A stretch of 64,000 nt of DNA. Origin: Synechococcus sp. Nb3U1. GTDB taxonomy: Bacteria > Cyanobacteriota > Cyanobacteriia > Thermostichales > Thermostichaceae. The stretch spans positions 1,150,079 to 1,214,078 of the forward strand of contig NZ_JAKFYQ010000001.1 of NCBI RefSeq assembly GCF_021533835.1. Direction: 5' to 3'. Below are positions 8,989 through 17,332 of the stretch, piece by piece (the first letter of the stretch is position 1; each line of letters opens with the position of its first letter). Under the pieces are notes generated by a model, which saw only the letters and a list, made by a program, of their open reading frames with translations, ran no database searches and was not told the DNA's origin. The translations under genes and the position numbers were made by a program.

Positions 8989-9836
8989 ATGAGTGTCTTA
9001 CCCAGTCTGTTTATCTCTCACGGGGCCCCACTCTGCCCCTAGAATCCGGCCCTGTGGTGCAGTTCCTCCGAGAGTTGGGATCCCTTCTGCCCAACCCCCG
9101 TGCTCTTTTGGTCATTTCCGCTCACTGGGAAACGCCAGTACCTACGGTGAGTGCCGCTGCCCACCCCGCCACCCTCCACGACTTTTACGGATTTCCCCCA
9201 CAGCTTTATCAACTGCGTTATCCCGCCCCAGGAGATCCGGCTCTAGCTGCCCGCGTGAAAGATCTCCTGGATTCAGCCGGGATCCCGACCCAACTTGACC
9301 CAGCACGAGGATTGGATCATGGGGCATGGAACCCACTCCTCTTGACTTATCCCGAAGCCCAGCTCCCGGTGCTGCAGTTGTCGATTCAGCCACAACAGGA
9401 TCCCGCATACCACTACCATCTGGGACAAGCCCTGCAACCTTTACGAGAAGAGGGGGTGCTCATTTTGGCCAGTGGCGGTGCCACCCACAACCTACAGGAA
9501 CTGATCGCGCCTACGTGGCGGAGGCATCTTCCAACAGCCGGTTGGGGAGAACAAGAAGCCGAGTTTGCCACCCAACCCCCCGCTTGGGTAAAAACCTTTG
9601 ACCAATGGCTTGCCGACACCATTACCACTGGACAGGTGGAAAATCTGCTCAACTACCGAACCCTGGCCCCAGAAGCAGTGCGGAACCATCCCCGCGATGA
9701 ACATTTACTGCCCCTCTTTGTGGCGGCTGGAGCCGGAGGCTCTCCCAACTGTTGGGCACAACTTTTTCAGGGCTATACCTATGGAGTGCTGAGCATGGCC
9801 GCCTTTCGCTTTGGAAACATGGATTCTGTTGGGTAG
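8989..9836 (+). pseudogene. DODA-type extradiol dioxygenase gene, frameshifted near the 5' end
   Basis: A LigB/YgiD-type 4,5-DOPA extradiol dioxygenase is encoded in two frames. From ATG 8989 the peptide reads MSVLPSLFISHGAP and then hits TAG within a few codons. The long frame, open upstream of a GTG at 9054, continues through VVQFLRELG and SAHWETP to the end at 9836. Adding one base in the run GGGGCCCC (9022-9029) would restore SHGAPTLPLESGPVVQF, exactly the family sequence. The N-terminal SHGAP histidine is a zinc ligand in this family, so a protein started at 9054 would lack it. The cause could be a sequencing error in a homopolymer or a true one-base deletion. The remainder of the gene is intact. 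Confidence 0.8.
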
Positions 9837-9904
9837 GGATCCAGTCTGGGGGAGAGGGCCTTGTAAGCGATAATGGGTGCGGCGTTTGCACCAATGGCTC
9901 AGCG

Positions 9905-12412
9905 ATGCGCATCTCCTTGAAGTGGCTGCGGGAACTGGTAGACTTCGAGCTTACCCCGGAAGAATTAGGGGAAGCCCTAACCCTGGCAGGGTTTGAAGTG
10001 GAAGATATTGAAGATCGCCGCACCTGGGCAGATGGGGTGGTGCTGGGCAAGATTCTCAAAACAGAGCCTCACCCCAATGCCGACAAGCTACAGGTTTGCC
10101 AAGTAGATCTGGGGGTCAAGCCGCCTTCCACCATCGTCTGTGGAGCAGCCAACGCCCGTGCCGGGATCCTCGTTGCCGTTGCCCCCCCCGGTACCCACTT
10201 GCCCGCCCTCAACCTCACCATCGAAAAAGCCGAGAAACGGGGGGTGACCTCCGCCGGCATGATTTGTTCTCTGGCGGAACTGGGGCTGGAGAAAACTTCT
10301 GAAGGGATCCACGAATTTCCAACCGATTTAGATCTGAAAACCCATCCCCTTGGCTCGGACGTGCGCCCCCTCTTGGGCCTGGATGATGTGGTGCTGGATC
10401 TCACTTCAACCGCCAACCGTGCCGATGCTTTGAGCATGGTCGGCATTGCCCGTGAAGTAGCTGCCCTCACCCGCAACCCCCTGCACCTGCCCTCTATCAC
10501 GGATCTCAAGGCCAAACCTATCGCCGGCCTCAACTTGCAGATTGCCGATGCCAAAGCTTGCCCCGCCTACAGTGGCGTGTTGATTGAGGGGGTGAAAATC
10601 GGCCCTTCCCCCAACTGGCTGAAACACCGTTTGGCGGCGGCTGGCACTCGCTCCATCAATAATGTGGTGGATATCACCAACTTGATCCTTTTGGAATGGG
10701 GGCAACCGCTGCATGCCTTCGATTGGGATCGCCTGCTGGGGGTGATGGGCAAACCGAAAAAGCTTGCTCTCGGAGTCCGCCTTGCCCAAGCCGGAGAAAC
10801 CCTGAAAACCCTGGATGGCCAAACCCGCACTCTGCAGGCCGAGAGCCATCTGATCACCGCTGCTGACAAACCCGTAGCCCTAGCGGGGGTGATGGGGGGT
10901 GAAGAAACCGAGGTCAACCCGGAAACCAGCTCCATTTTTCTAGAAGCAGCCCTGTTCGACCCTGTGGTGACGCGGCGTTCTGCTCGTTCTCAGTCCCTGC
11001 GCACCGAGGCTTCCGCTCGCTATGAACGGGGGGTCAATTTTGCCAGCCTGGATCAGGCGCGGGATCGGGCGGTGCAGCTGATCCTGGAATTGGCCGGAGG
11101 AAAAGTCGTTGGCCTTACCACCTTTGACCAACGGCCCTCCTTGGAGCGCACTCTGGAACTGCGACTGGCGCGATTGATCGACGTATTGGGGGATGATGTG
11201 CGGACAGCGGATGTGGAAGAGATCTTGCCTGCTTTGGGCTTTCAGCTGTCCCCCTGTATCCCCAAGGCGGTCACCAAACCCGGTGCGAAACCCGCTGCTC
11301 CCGAAACTGAAACGGCGGCGGTGGCCCGTTGTGTCTGGCAGGTTCAAGTTCCTCCCTATCGTCTGCGGGATATTGAACGGGAGATCGACCTCATCGAAGA
11401 ATTTGCCCGCCTTTACGGCTACGACCGCTTCTCAGAAACCCTCCCCCCGGAGCCTCAGGTGGGATCCCTTTCTCCACGGGAATCGTTCACTCGCCAAATC
11501 CGAGAAGTGCTGCGCGCCATCGGCCTGACGGAGCTTTACCACCTCTCTTTGTGCCCGGCTGAGGCTGAAGAGAAGGGCTCCAAGAACACCCTAGTGAAAA
11601 TCGCCAACCCCCTCTCGCCGGAATATTCCGCCGTACGGAATGCTCTCCTGCCCGGTTTGGTAGAAGCCTTCCGCTTCAATTGGGATCAGGGCAATGGCCC
11701 ACTGCAAGCCTTTGAAATCGGACGGGTCTTTGCCCACGCTCTTCCCCCTAGCCCCCACCCTTACCAAGAAGCCGATCACATTGGCGGCATTTTGGGCGGG
11801 GATCCCAACCCCAACGACTGGCAGCACCATAATCGACCGATGGATTGGTTCGAGGCCAAGGGGCTACTGGTCTCAGCCTTAGAACGGTTGGGGTTCCACC
11901 CCGAGTTTCGGCTGGATTCGCCCTCTGAGCAATTCCCAGAGCTGCATCCCGGTCGTCAGGCTAGCCTGTGGATTGAGGGATCCCGCATGGGTCTATTGGG
12001 TCAGTTGCACCCCCGCCTTTGTCAAGAAAAAGGCCTGCCGGATCAGGTGTATGTGTTCGAGTTGGAGCTGGATCCCTTGCTGGAAATCCTCGAGAAACGG
12101 GGTATTGTGCAATTTTCCCCCTTCTCGCCTTTTCCTGCTTCGGATCGGGATATCGCCTTTTTTGCCCCAGTTAGGCTTTCTGTGGGGGAACTGGAACAGG
12201 CTATTCGCCAAGCTGGGGGAGAGCTACTCCAGTTGGTGCAATTGTTTGATGAGTACCGTGGCCAGGGAGTACCTGAGGGTCAACGTAGCCTTGCGTTTCG
12301 TTTGGTGTATCGTGCCCCCGATCGCACCCTCACCGACGCCGAAGTAGAGGCTGCCCAAAGCCGGGTAAGAACCCAATTACAAAAACAATTCCAGGTCTCC
12401 TTGCGAAGTTGA
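9905..12412 (+). CDS. pheT: Phenylalanine-tRNA ligase beta subunit
   Basis: PheT is the beta subunit of the (alpha-beta)2 synthetase that charges tRNA-Phe. The 835-residue product starts MRISLKWLRELVDFELTPEELGEALTLAGFEVE. It then carries the tRNA-binding domain (VVLGKILKTEPHPNADKLQVCQVD, residues about 40-150), the B3/B4 editing region with DITNLILLEWGQPLHAFDWD and GVMGGEETEV, B5, the catalytic-like core, and a C-terminal FDX-ACB domain (FSPFPASDRDIAFFAP to the end). A frame-compatible start at 9752 would overlap the dioxygenase and adds unrelated residues. The alpha subunit gene pheS is not in the window, as is common in cyanobacteria. Confidence 0.95.
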   Translation: MRISLKWLRELVDFELTPEELGEALTLAGFEVEDIEDRRTWADGVVLGKILKTEPHPNADKLQVCQVDLGVKPPSTIVCGAANARAGILVAVAPPGTHLPALNLTIEKAEKRGVTSAGMICSLAELGLEKTSEGIHEFPTDLDLKTHPLGSDVRPLLGLDDVVLDLTSTANRADALSMVGIAREVAALTRNPLHLPSITDLKAKPIAGLNLQIADAKACPAYSGVLIEGVKIGPSPNWLKHRLAAAGTRSINNVVDITNLILLEWGQPLHAFDWDRLLGVMGKPKKLALGVRLAQAGETLKTLDGQTRTLQAESHLITAADKPVALAGVMGGEETEVNPETSSIFLEAALFDPVVTRRSARSQSLRTEASARYERGVNFASLDQARDRAVQLILELAGGKVVGLTTFDQRPSLERTLELRLARLIDVLGDDVRTADVEEILPALGFQLSPCIPKAVTKPGAKPAAPETETAAVARCVWQVQVPPYRLRDIEREIDLIEEFARLYGYDRFSETLPPEPQVGSLSPRESFTRQIREVLRAIGLTELYHLSLCPAEAEEKGSKNTLVKIANPLSPEYSAVRNALLPGLVEAFRFNWDQGNGPLQAFEIGRVFAHALPPSPHPYQEADHIGGILGGDPNPNDWQHHNRPMDWFEAKGLLVSALERLGFHPEFRLDSPSEQFPELHPGRQASLWIEGSRMGLLGQLHPRLCQEKGLPDQVYVFELELDPLLEILEKRGIVQFSPFSPFPASDRDIAFFAPVRLSVGELEQAIRQAGGELLQLVQLFDEYRGQGVPEGQRSLAFRLVYRAPDRTLTDAEVEAAQSRVRTQLQKQFQVSLRS

Positions 12413-12463
12413 TTTCCCTGAGTTTGGTAAAGGATCCCTTGCCATAGTGTTTTGGAGAGATGA

Positions 12464-12493
12464 GTTGAGATGTGATGTGAATTACATCTCAAC
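12464..12493 (+). promoter_or_regulatory. Perfect 10-bp inverted repeat between pheT and the peptide gene
   Basis: GTTGAGATGT (12464-12473) and ACATCTCAAC (12484-12493) are perfect inverted complements around a 10-base loop. The hairpin could end the pheT transcript, but no T-run follows. The right arm plus flank (12481-12490) can also pair over 10 positions, including one G-U, with 12582-12591, the stretch beside the ribosome-binding site of the downstream peptide gene. This would give two mutually exclusive structures. Confidence 0.55.
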
Positions 12494-12592
12494 CTTGATC
12501 CGTATCACTTCAATTCTTTTCTGCTGTTTCTATCGTAAGGACATGCGCTACTAAAAGGCGCACTTCCCCCACAACTTCAAGGAGATGTGATC

Positions 12593-12796
12593 ATGGCTAA
12601 CCATAAAAAGGCTTGGGATTCTGCTGATGAATTGACCGATGATGAACTGGAAACCGTGGCCGGGGGCTGGTGTGGGAATGACCTCCGTCCTCGTTTCCCG
12701 ATTCCTCTGCCTGGCCCTGTGGATCCCTTGCGTGGGGTATCTTTGGGTAACGGACTCCTTTTGCCCGCAGTTCAGAAAATCAACCAAGGATTCTAA
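12593..12796 (+). CDS. Small double-glycine leader peptide (RiPP/bacteriocin-like precursor)
   Basis: The 67-residue product has a 25-residue acidic leader containing ELTDDELETVAGG, the classic double-glycine cleavage motif of bacteriocin and RiPP precursors. A 42-residue core beginning WCGNDL follows. The core is rich in proline and glycine (RPRFPIPLPGPVDP) with a hydrophobic C-terminal half, and has only one cysteine, so lanthipeptide rings are unlikely. Such leaders are normally removed by a C39-peptidase ABC transporter during export. No such transporter or modification enzyme is in this window. The start at 12593 is set by AAGGAG at 12579-12584; a GTG at 12587 is too close to that site. 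Function unknown. Confidence 0.72.
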   Translation: MANHKKAWDSADELTDDELETVAGGWCGNDLRPRFPIPLPGPVDPLRGVSLGNGLLLPAVQKINQGF

Positions 12797-12798
12797 TC

Positions 12799-12823
12799 CC
12801 AACTGTCAGGGATCCCTAGTTGG
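12799..12823 (+). terminator. Hairpin after the double-glycine peptide gene
   Basis: CCAACT (12799-12804) pairs with AGTTGG (12818-12823), enclosing the self-complementary AGGGATCCCT. It begins three bases after the peptide stop codon. No clear T-run follows, so termination is only suggested by position. Confidence 0.4.
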
Positions 12824-12888
12824 TGCATCCTAGCAGTCCCGGATTTTTATTTGTGGAATAATCTGGATCCCTAACTTAATACAATCTG

Positions 12889-12914
12889 CCCACCCTCTCA
12901 CTACAAGGGGTGGG
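12889..12914. other. GC-rich hairpin between convergent genes
   Basis: CCCACCC (12889-12895) pairs with GGGTGGG (12908-12914) around a 12-base loop, followed on the plus strand by ACTTCCTTTT. It lies between the convergent peptide and envelope-protein genes and may be a shared terminator. Hairpins of this kind also occur at IS200/IS605 ends, but no transposase remnant is visible. Confidence 0.4.
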
Positions 12915-12956
12915 ACTTCCTTTTAGGGTTTGCTCTCTACTGGGTTAGATCTTCAA

Positions 12957-14465
12957 TCAAGGGAAAGAGAACGTAAATCGACTCGCCGATCCAGTCGCAG
13001 TGGCCGTCCCATTGAACGTTTGCACAATGTTTCCACTCTTCCGTAGCGTCACAGTAAAGGGAATAGGAGCAGTTGATTGGGAACACCGTCTGAACAACAC
13101 CACCTCAATGAGATATCTCCCTGTGGGAGGAGTAGAGGCCCAAAACACATTCTCAACAGGATTCGTCGTCACTCCAGCACAATTGGAATTGGCATCCACA
13201 TCCAGGCGTCCGCCAGAAGGAATACTCGGATTTCCAAAAAATACCGTTTGCTCCCCAGGATCTGTGACATACAGATCCAAATCATCAATCGTGTTCCAAG
13301 TAAGGGTGATCTGAATCGGGCCAGTCCCTAGAGGCGGAGTTGGGGTGGATGTCGGAGTTGGGGTGGAGGCCCCCCCACCGATGGTCTGAGCAAAGTTCCC
13401 TTGGAAGCCATTATTCGCCAGGTAAGTTGCCACCACAGATGCCGGGGTGCCAGGAGCCACCTGAATCGCTACCCCGGTGCCATTACCCCTAGCAAGAAAA
13501 GTATTCCCAGCAATGGTACGGGCTTGAATCCCTTGCAAAATGCGAATGCCAAAACTCCCGGCTATCCCACCCACACCAATCGTATTGGACTGAATTGCCG
13601 GTACAGAACCCGCTCCATCCAGTTGAATGCCAGTAGTACCACTGGTACCTGTTTGCCGCGCCTGAAGCGCTAAGCTAGCCGTGGCTGGATCCCCTTCGAT
13701 TTGATTGTTGCGGAACACCCCACCCGAGCTATCGCTGAAGCGGGCTGCCAAAGCTCCTAATGCCTGCAAAAGAATCCTGTTGTTTTCAATCGTGGGATTG
13801 CTCCCCGGCGCCGTGCCTATGCCCACCCCACCTGTTTTGCTGACAATCGGCGAGACCCGGCTGACCCGGCCATCCCCGGAGATTTGCACACAGGGATCCA
13901 AAAATTGTTGGCACAAAATCTGCGCCAGTTGGCCTAAGGCTCCTTCCAGGACGGCGGCATTGCCATTGACCACAATATTGGAGCGGGGATCATTAAGAGT
14001 GACTTTGCTGGGTTGAAAGGTGCCATTGTTCACCTGGACTCGTCCCCCCCCCAGCACCACCTCTACTCCTTGCAGGCTGGTTTGGCTGGCCACGATCAAG
14101 TCAAAGAGCCCGGTTAAAATCTCATAGGTGACAGAGCTGGTGATGCGAATGCGTCCACCATTGGTGCCATCGCCGCCATCCAGGGCCAGGTTGCTTTGTA
14201 GGGTTTCGCTGCCTGCCCCCAAAATTTCGATGACTACCTCCAGACCTGCCGTGGCATTTTGTAACCGTTGGGCTTCTGCGGTGGCATCTACCAGCTTGGT
14301 GAAGGGGCCATTCACGGGATCCACTCGCAGGGTGACCGATCCAGCTGGAGGCAGAGAAGGGGGGCCACCTGTGCCACCGCCACCACAACTGAGGGCAATC
14401 CCCGCCATTAACGGCAACAGGATGGCACGGATCCCCGTTCGAACTTGAGATGCCTGGCCAGCCAT
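12957..14465 (-). CDS. Secreted envelope protein: beta-helix region plus YfaP/DUF2135-like domain
   Basis: The 502-residue product begins with a basic N-terminus and a hydrophobic segment ending ALSC at about residue 25, followed by a glycine run. This suggests a lipoprotein or secreted protein, although the lipobox is not canonical. The middle (about 80-370) has the imperfect repeats of a right-handed beta-helix, such as NPTIENNRILLQ, GVFRNNQIEGD and VPAIQSNTIGVGG. A PTPTSTPTPP linker leads to a C-terminal domain with TWNTIDDLDLYVTDP, FFGNPSIPSGGRLDVDAN and PTGRYLIEV, which resembles the DUF2135/YfaP fold. The start at 14465 has AAAGGA upstream; an earlier in-frame ATG at 14546 gives an unlikely extension. 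Its role is probably at the cell surface; substrate unknown. Confidence 0.7.
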   Translation of the reverse strand: MAGQASQVRTGIRAILLPLMAGIALSCGGGGTGGPPSLPPAGSVTLRVDPVNGPFTKLVDATAEAQRLQNATAGLEVVIEILGAGSETLQSNLALDGGDGTNGGRIRITSSVTYEILTGLFDLIVASQTSLQGVEVVLGGGRVQVNNGTFQPSKVTLNDPRSNIVVNGNAAVLEGALGQLAQILCQQFLDPCVQISGDGRVSRVSPIVSKTGGVGIGTAPGSNPTIENNRILLQALGALAARFSDSSGGVFRNNQIEGDPATASLALQARQTGTSGTTGIQLDGAGSVPAIQSNTIGVGGIAGSFGIRILQGIQARTIAGNTFLARGNGTGVAIQVAPGTPASVVATYLANNGFQGNFAQTIGGGASTPTPTSTPTPPLGTGPIQITLTWNTIDDLDLYVTDPGEQTVFFGNPSIPSGGRLDVDANSNCAGVTTNPVENVFWASTPPTGRYLIEVVLFRRCSQSTAPIPFTVTLRKSGNIVQTFNGTATATGSASRFTFSFP

Positions 14466-14709
14466 AGGTGGAAAGTCCTTTGTAAGAGCTTGCGGGTAGA
14501 GGTATACCAAGGCAGCTAACAACCACGGCAAAGTACAGGTAGCCAAGCAGAATTGAATACCTTACTGCAAAGTCATCATCGAATCGGATTCCCTCAAAAG
14601 TCAAGCCTTTGCAAGGGATCCGCAATCGAACGGCAACAAATTTTAATTTTAAGAGGTCTTCCCTGAGCGGATGGATCTATCTCCAAACCGTGACTAAGAG
14701 GTGCCAGAT

Positions 14710-15846
14710 TTATCGCTCTTCCGGCACTTCAAGGGTTCCGGCGATGATCTCCTGCTTCACGGCTTCTACAGCAGCCACCAAATCCGCAGGGATCAAGGCC
14801 TCGTTGTACTCATCCAGGGCGTACCCCACCCCATCGTTCTCTAAGCCAAAGTCTTGAATGCCGCCGACAAAATTACCTTCGACAACGCTACGAATGACCT
14901 CATAGGTGGCAACATCCACCCGCTTCAGCATCGAGGTGAGGCCGTGGTTGAGGGTAGCAGGGTCGTTGTCGGTATCTCCCAAGTAGTTTTGGTTGGCATC
15001 TACCCCAATAAAGAACATCGGGCGGGTATCGCCACTGCAGGCACTGGCATAATCGGCAGGCTTGGGCACATCGACAAAGGGATCCCGAATGAAGCTCACC
15101 CCACTGGGCAGATCAGCGGCTTTGAGGCACTTTTCTTGCTTAACAAAGTCGATTAATCCCAGGCCGGATCCCCCGGCAGCGGCGTAGATAATGTCAACTC
15201 CTTGCGCTTTTTGGGCCGCTGAGATCTCCTTGGCCTTGGCTGGATCATTCCAGGCAGCCGGGGTCGTCCCGACATAGTTGGCGATAACGCGACAGGTGAT
15301 ACCTTCTTCAGCGCAGGCGTATTCCACCCCAGCCCGATAGCCCGCTTCAAACTTGTGGATCAAAGGGATATCCATGCCTCCCAAGAAACCAACCACCCCC
15401 GTCTGGGTTCGCTTGCCTGCCAGGTAGCCCACGAGGAAGGATCCCTCGTGTTCACGGAAGAGCAGGCTAGCCACATTATCTTCTTCTGGAGAGACAGAAT
15501 CCACCAAGCCAAATTTCACATCTTTGAACTCAGCAGCGCTGGCGGTGACAGCCGGTTCCAAGGCAAAACCTACACCTACCACCACATCAAAGCCTTCTTC
15601 GGCAAACTTGCGTACCCCAGGCCCTAGTTGGGAGGGATCCGTCGGTTCAAAATCAAACACCTGTACGCCAAAATCTTGCTTGGCGCGTTCCGCCCCTTCC
15701 GCAGCCGATTGGTTAAAACTGCGGTCGTTTTTGCCCCCTTCGCCAAAGGCAATGCCCACCCGCACCGACTGAGCTTGAGCAGCACTGCCAAGGGCAAACA
15801 GCCCTGCCAACACCAAAGAGATCCCCACTGTTTTGCGCATTATCAT
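14710..15846 (-). CDS. BMP-family nucleoside-binding lipoprotein/ABC substrate-binding protein
   Basis: This is a periplasmic binding protein of the BmpA/Med/PnrA family, which binds purine and other nucleosides for ABC import. A signal peptide ends near AQAQ (about residue 26), without a lipobox cysteine. Family hallmarks are the early GGKNDRSFNQSAAEGAERA, then VVGVGFALEPAV, FLGGMDIPLIHKFEAGYRAGVEYA and IYAAAGGSGLGLIDFV. It sits five bases downstream of the nucleoside hydrolase on the same strand, which supports nucleosides as ligands. The permease and ATPase subunits are not in the window. Confidence 0.88.
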   Translation of the reverse strand: MIMRKTVGISLVLAGLFALGSAAQAQSVRVGIAFGEGGKNDRSFNQSAAEGAERAKQDFGVQVFDFEPTDPSQLGPGVRKFAEEGFDVVVGVGFALEPAVTASAAEFKDVKFGLVDSVSPEEDNVASLLFREHEGSFLVGYLAGKRTQTGVVGFLGGMDIPLIHKFEAGYRAGVEYACAEEGITCRVIANYVGTTPAAWNDPAKAKEISAAQKAQGVDIIYAAAGGSGLGLIDFVKQEKCLKAADLPSGVSFIRDPFVDVPKPADYASACSGDTRPMFFIGVDANQNYLGDTDNDPATLNHGLTSMLKRVDVATYEVIRSVVEGNFVGGIQDFGLENDGVGYALDEYNEALIPADLVAAVEAVKQEIIAGTLEVPEER

Positions 15847-15851
15847 GATTC

Positions 15852-16799
15852 CTATCGCCCCAGTAGCTTAATTAACATTTCCCGAAAGGCCAATTTGTCC
15901 GCTCTGAGCACAACCTCGGCATTGGCAGGCCGACCCATGATCCCCAGGCGATCCACCAAACTGTAGCCGCGGGTTAGCTCCCCACGACATTCAACGTCCA
16001 CGTAGTGACGACGACTCTCTTGAATCAGTTCCGGCTGTAAAGCCATGGCTATCGTCAGAGAATCGGGATGGGTAATGCCATCGAGACTGCCCCCTTCCGG
16101 ATGGGATCGGTTGAACTCCCAGGCAACCCGGTTCACAGCCAAGTAGAACTGGCTGAGGGGGGTATCGAGGGATAGGATCGGTTCTAACTCTTCTTGCGTC
16201 AGCAGGCCATCCCTAACCGACAAATCCCAGGGGGACAAGACCACGTCAAACCCAGCGTGCAGAACCGTCCGAGCTGCCTCAGGATCAACATAAAAATTGA
16301 ACTCAGCCGCTGGGGTAATGTTACCGAGAGCATTATTGGTACCGCCCATCACCCAAAGCTTTTTCACCTTTTGCGACAGGGTGGGGTCTTGGGTCAGGGC
16401 CAGCGCTAGGTTGGTCAGGGGGGCTTGAGCGATAATTTGCAGCTCTCCGGCCCAGCGGTTGGCCAGTTTGACAATAGCAGTCGGGGCAAACAGAGGTTCC
16501 GGGCGCTGCTTGGCCTTTGGGAAGAAAGAATTGCCCATGCCATCTTCTCCATGCACATAGGCGGCAGTCACCAGCTTGCCCAGCAACGGCCCAGTCGCTC
16601 CGGGATATACCGGGATCCCACTTTTTCCAGCCACTTCCAGAGTGTAGAGGGCATTTTCGGTGCATTGCTCTAGGCCCAGGTTGCCCGCACAAATAGTGAT
16701 GGCTTCGATAACGCTATCGGGCCAGAGCAGCCCAAAGAGCAGGGAAGTAACATCGTCTCCGGCAGTATCCGTGTCGATCAAAAAGCGCTGCAAAGCCAT
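15852..16799 (-). CDS. Inosine-uridine-preferring nucleoside hydrolase
   Basis: The 315-residue enzyme would split nucleosides into ribose and base. The calcium-binding aspartate cluster DTDTAGDD is at residues 9-16. Other family motifs are VHGEDGMGN, IIAQAPLTNLALAL, LWVMGG, PAAEFNFYVDPEAARTVL and a C-terminal THPDSLTIAMAL region. Length matches the family. It is the first gene of a pair with the nucleoside-binding protein, so uptake and breakdown of external nucleosides appear to be coupled. Confidence 0.9.
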   Translation of the reverse strand: MALQRFLIDTDTAGDDVTSLLFGLLWPDSVIEAITICAGNLGLEQCTENALYTLEVAGKSGIPVYPGATGPLLGKLVTAAYVHGEDGMGNSFFPKAKQRPEPLFAPTAIVKLANRWAGELQIIAQAPLTNLALALTQDPTLSQKVKKLWVMGGTNNALGNITPAAEFNFYVDPEAARTVLHAGFDVVLSPWDLSVRDGLLTQEELEPILSLDTPLSQFYLAVNRVAWEFNRSHPEGGSLDGITHPDSLTIAMALQPELIQESRRHYVDVECRGELTRGYSLVDRLGIMGRPANAEVVLRADKLAFREMLIKLLGR

Positions 16800-16883
16800 A
16801 TCCAGACACCATCCAAATAAGGTGCCATCCTATCGATAGAAAGTCGTCTGAGAACAAAAATTTACGCCAGCTTTAACTTGAGG

Positions 16884-16898
16884 CTAGAGGGGCTCTAG
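16884..16898. promoter_or_regulatory. Palindrome upstream of rhodanese gene
   Basis: CTAGAG-GGG-CTCTAG is a perfect 6-bp inverted repeat in the divergent region between the nucleoside hydrolase and rhodanese genes. It could be an operator for either side. Nothing else recognisable lies in this 153-base gap. Confidence 0.3.
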
Positions 16899-16952
16899 GG
16901 TATGGGCGGTTTATCTTGAGAAAAGCCGTTACTTCTGTCGAATCGAGCCTTT

Positions 16953-17306
16953 ATGTCCGCCTCCATCCGCTCCATTACCCCTCAACAGATGGCCGAACGG
17001 TTACGGGATCTCAGTGCTGGCCCTCTGCAACTGATCGATGTGCGGGAACCCGCAGAGCTGGAGATTGTGAATTTGAATGCTGTGGGCTTTCGTAACTATC
17101 CCCTCAGCCAGTACGAGGAGTGGAGCGAACGGATCCTTGTAGAGCTAGATTCAGAGCAGCCAACCTTTGTCCTCTGTCACCATGGGGTACGCTCAGCGCA
17201 AATGAGCTATTGGCTACAGGTCAACGGGTTTACCCAGGTTCACAATATCAGCGGCGGCATCCATGCCTGGGCTTGTGAGGTGGATCCGTCATTGCCCATC
17301 TATTGA
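16953..17306 (+). CDS. Single-domain rhodanese-like protein
   Basis: The 117-residue protein is one rhodanese domain. It shows LIDVREPAELEI near residue 30 and the active loop CHHGVRS with the catalytic cysteine at 75, then NISGGIHAWA near the end. Such proteins transfer sulfane sulfur, or relay it in cofactor and tRNA thiolation. It has no signal peptide, so it is cytoplasmic. The C45 family gene follows after 26 bases on the same strand. Confidence 0.9.
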   Translation: MSASIRSITPQQMAERLRDLSAGPLQLIDVREPAELEIVNLNAVGFRNYPLSQYEEWSERILVELDSEQPTFVLCHHGVRSAQMSYWLQVNGFTQVHNISGGIHAWACEVDPSLPIY

Positions 17307-17332
17307 AAGTTTTTCTAAAGAGCTTTTCTAAC

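Noticed and set aside
12889-12914. End of an IS200/IS605 element
   Set aside because: The hairpin is suggestive, but no transposase or TnpB remnant and no second end are present, so a terminator is simpler.
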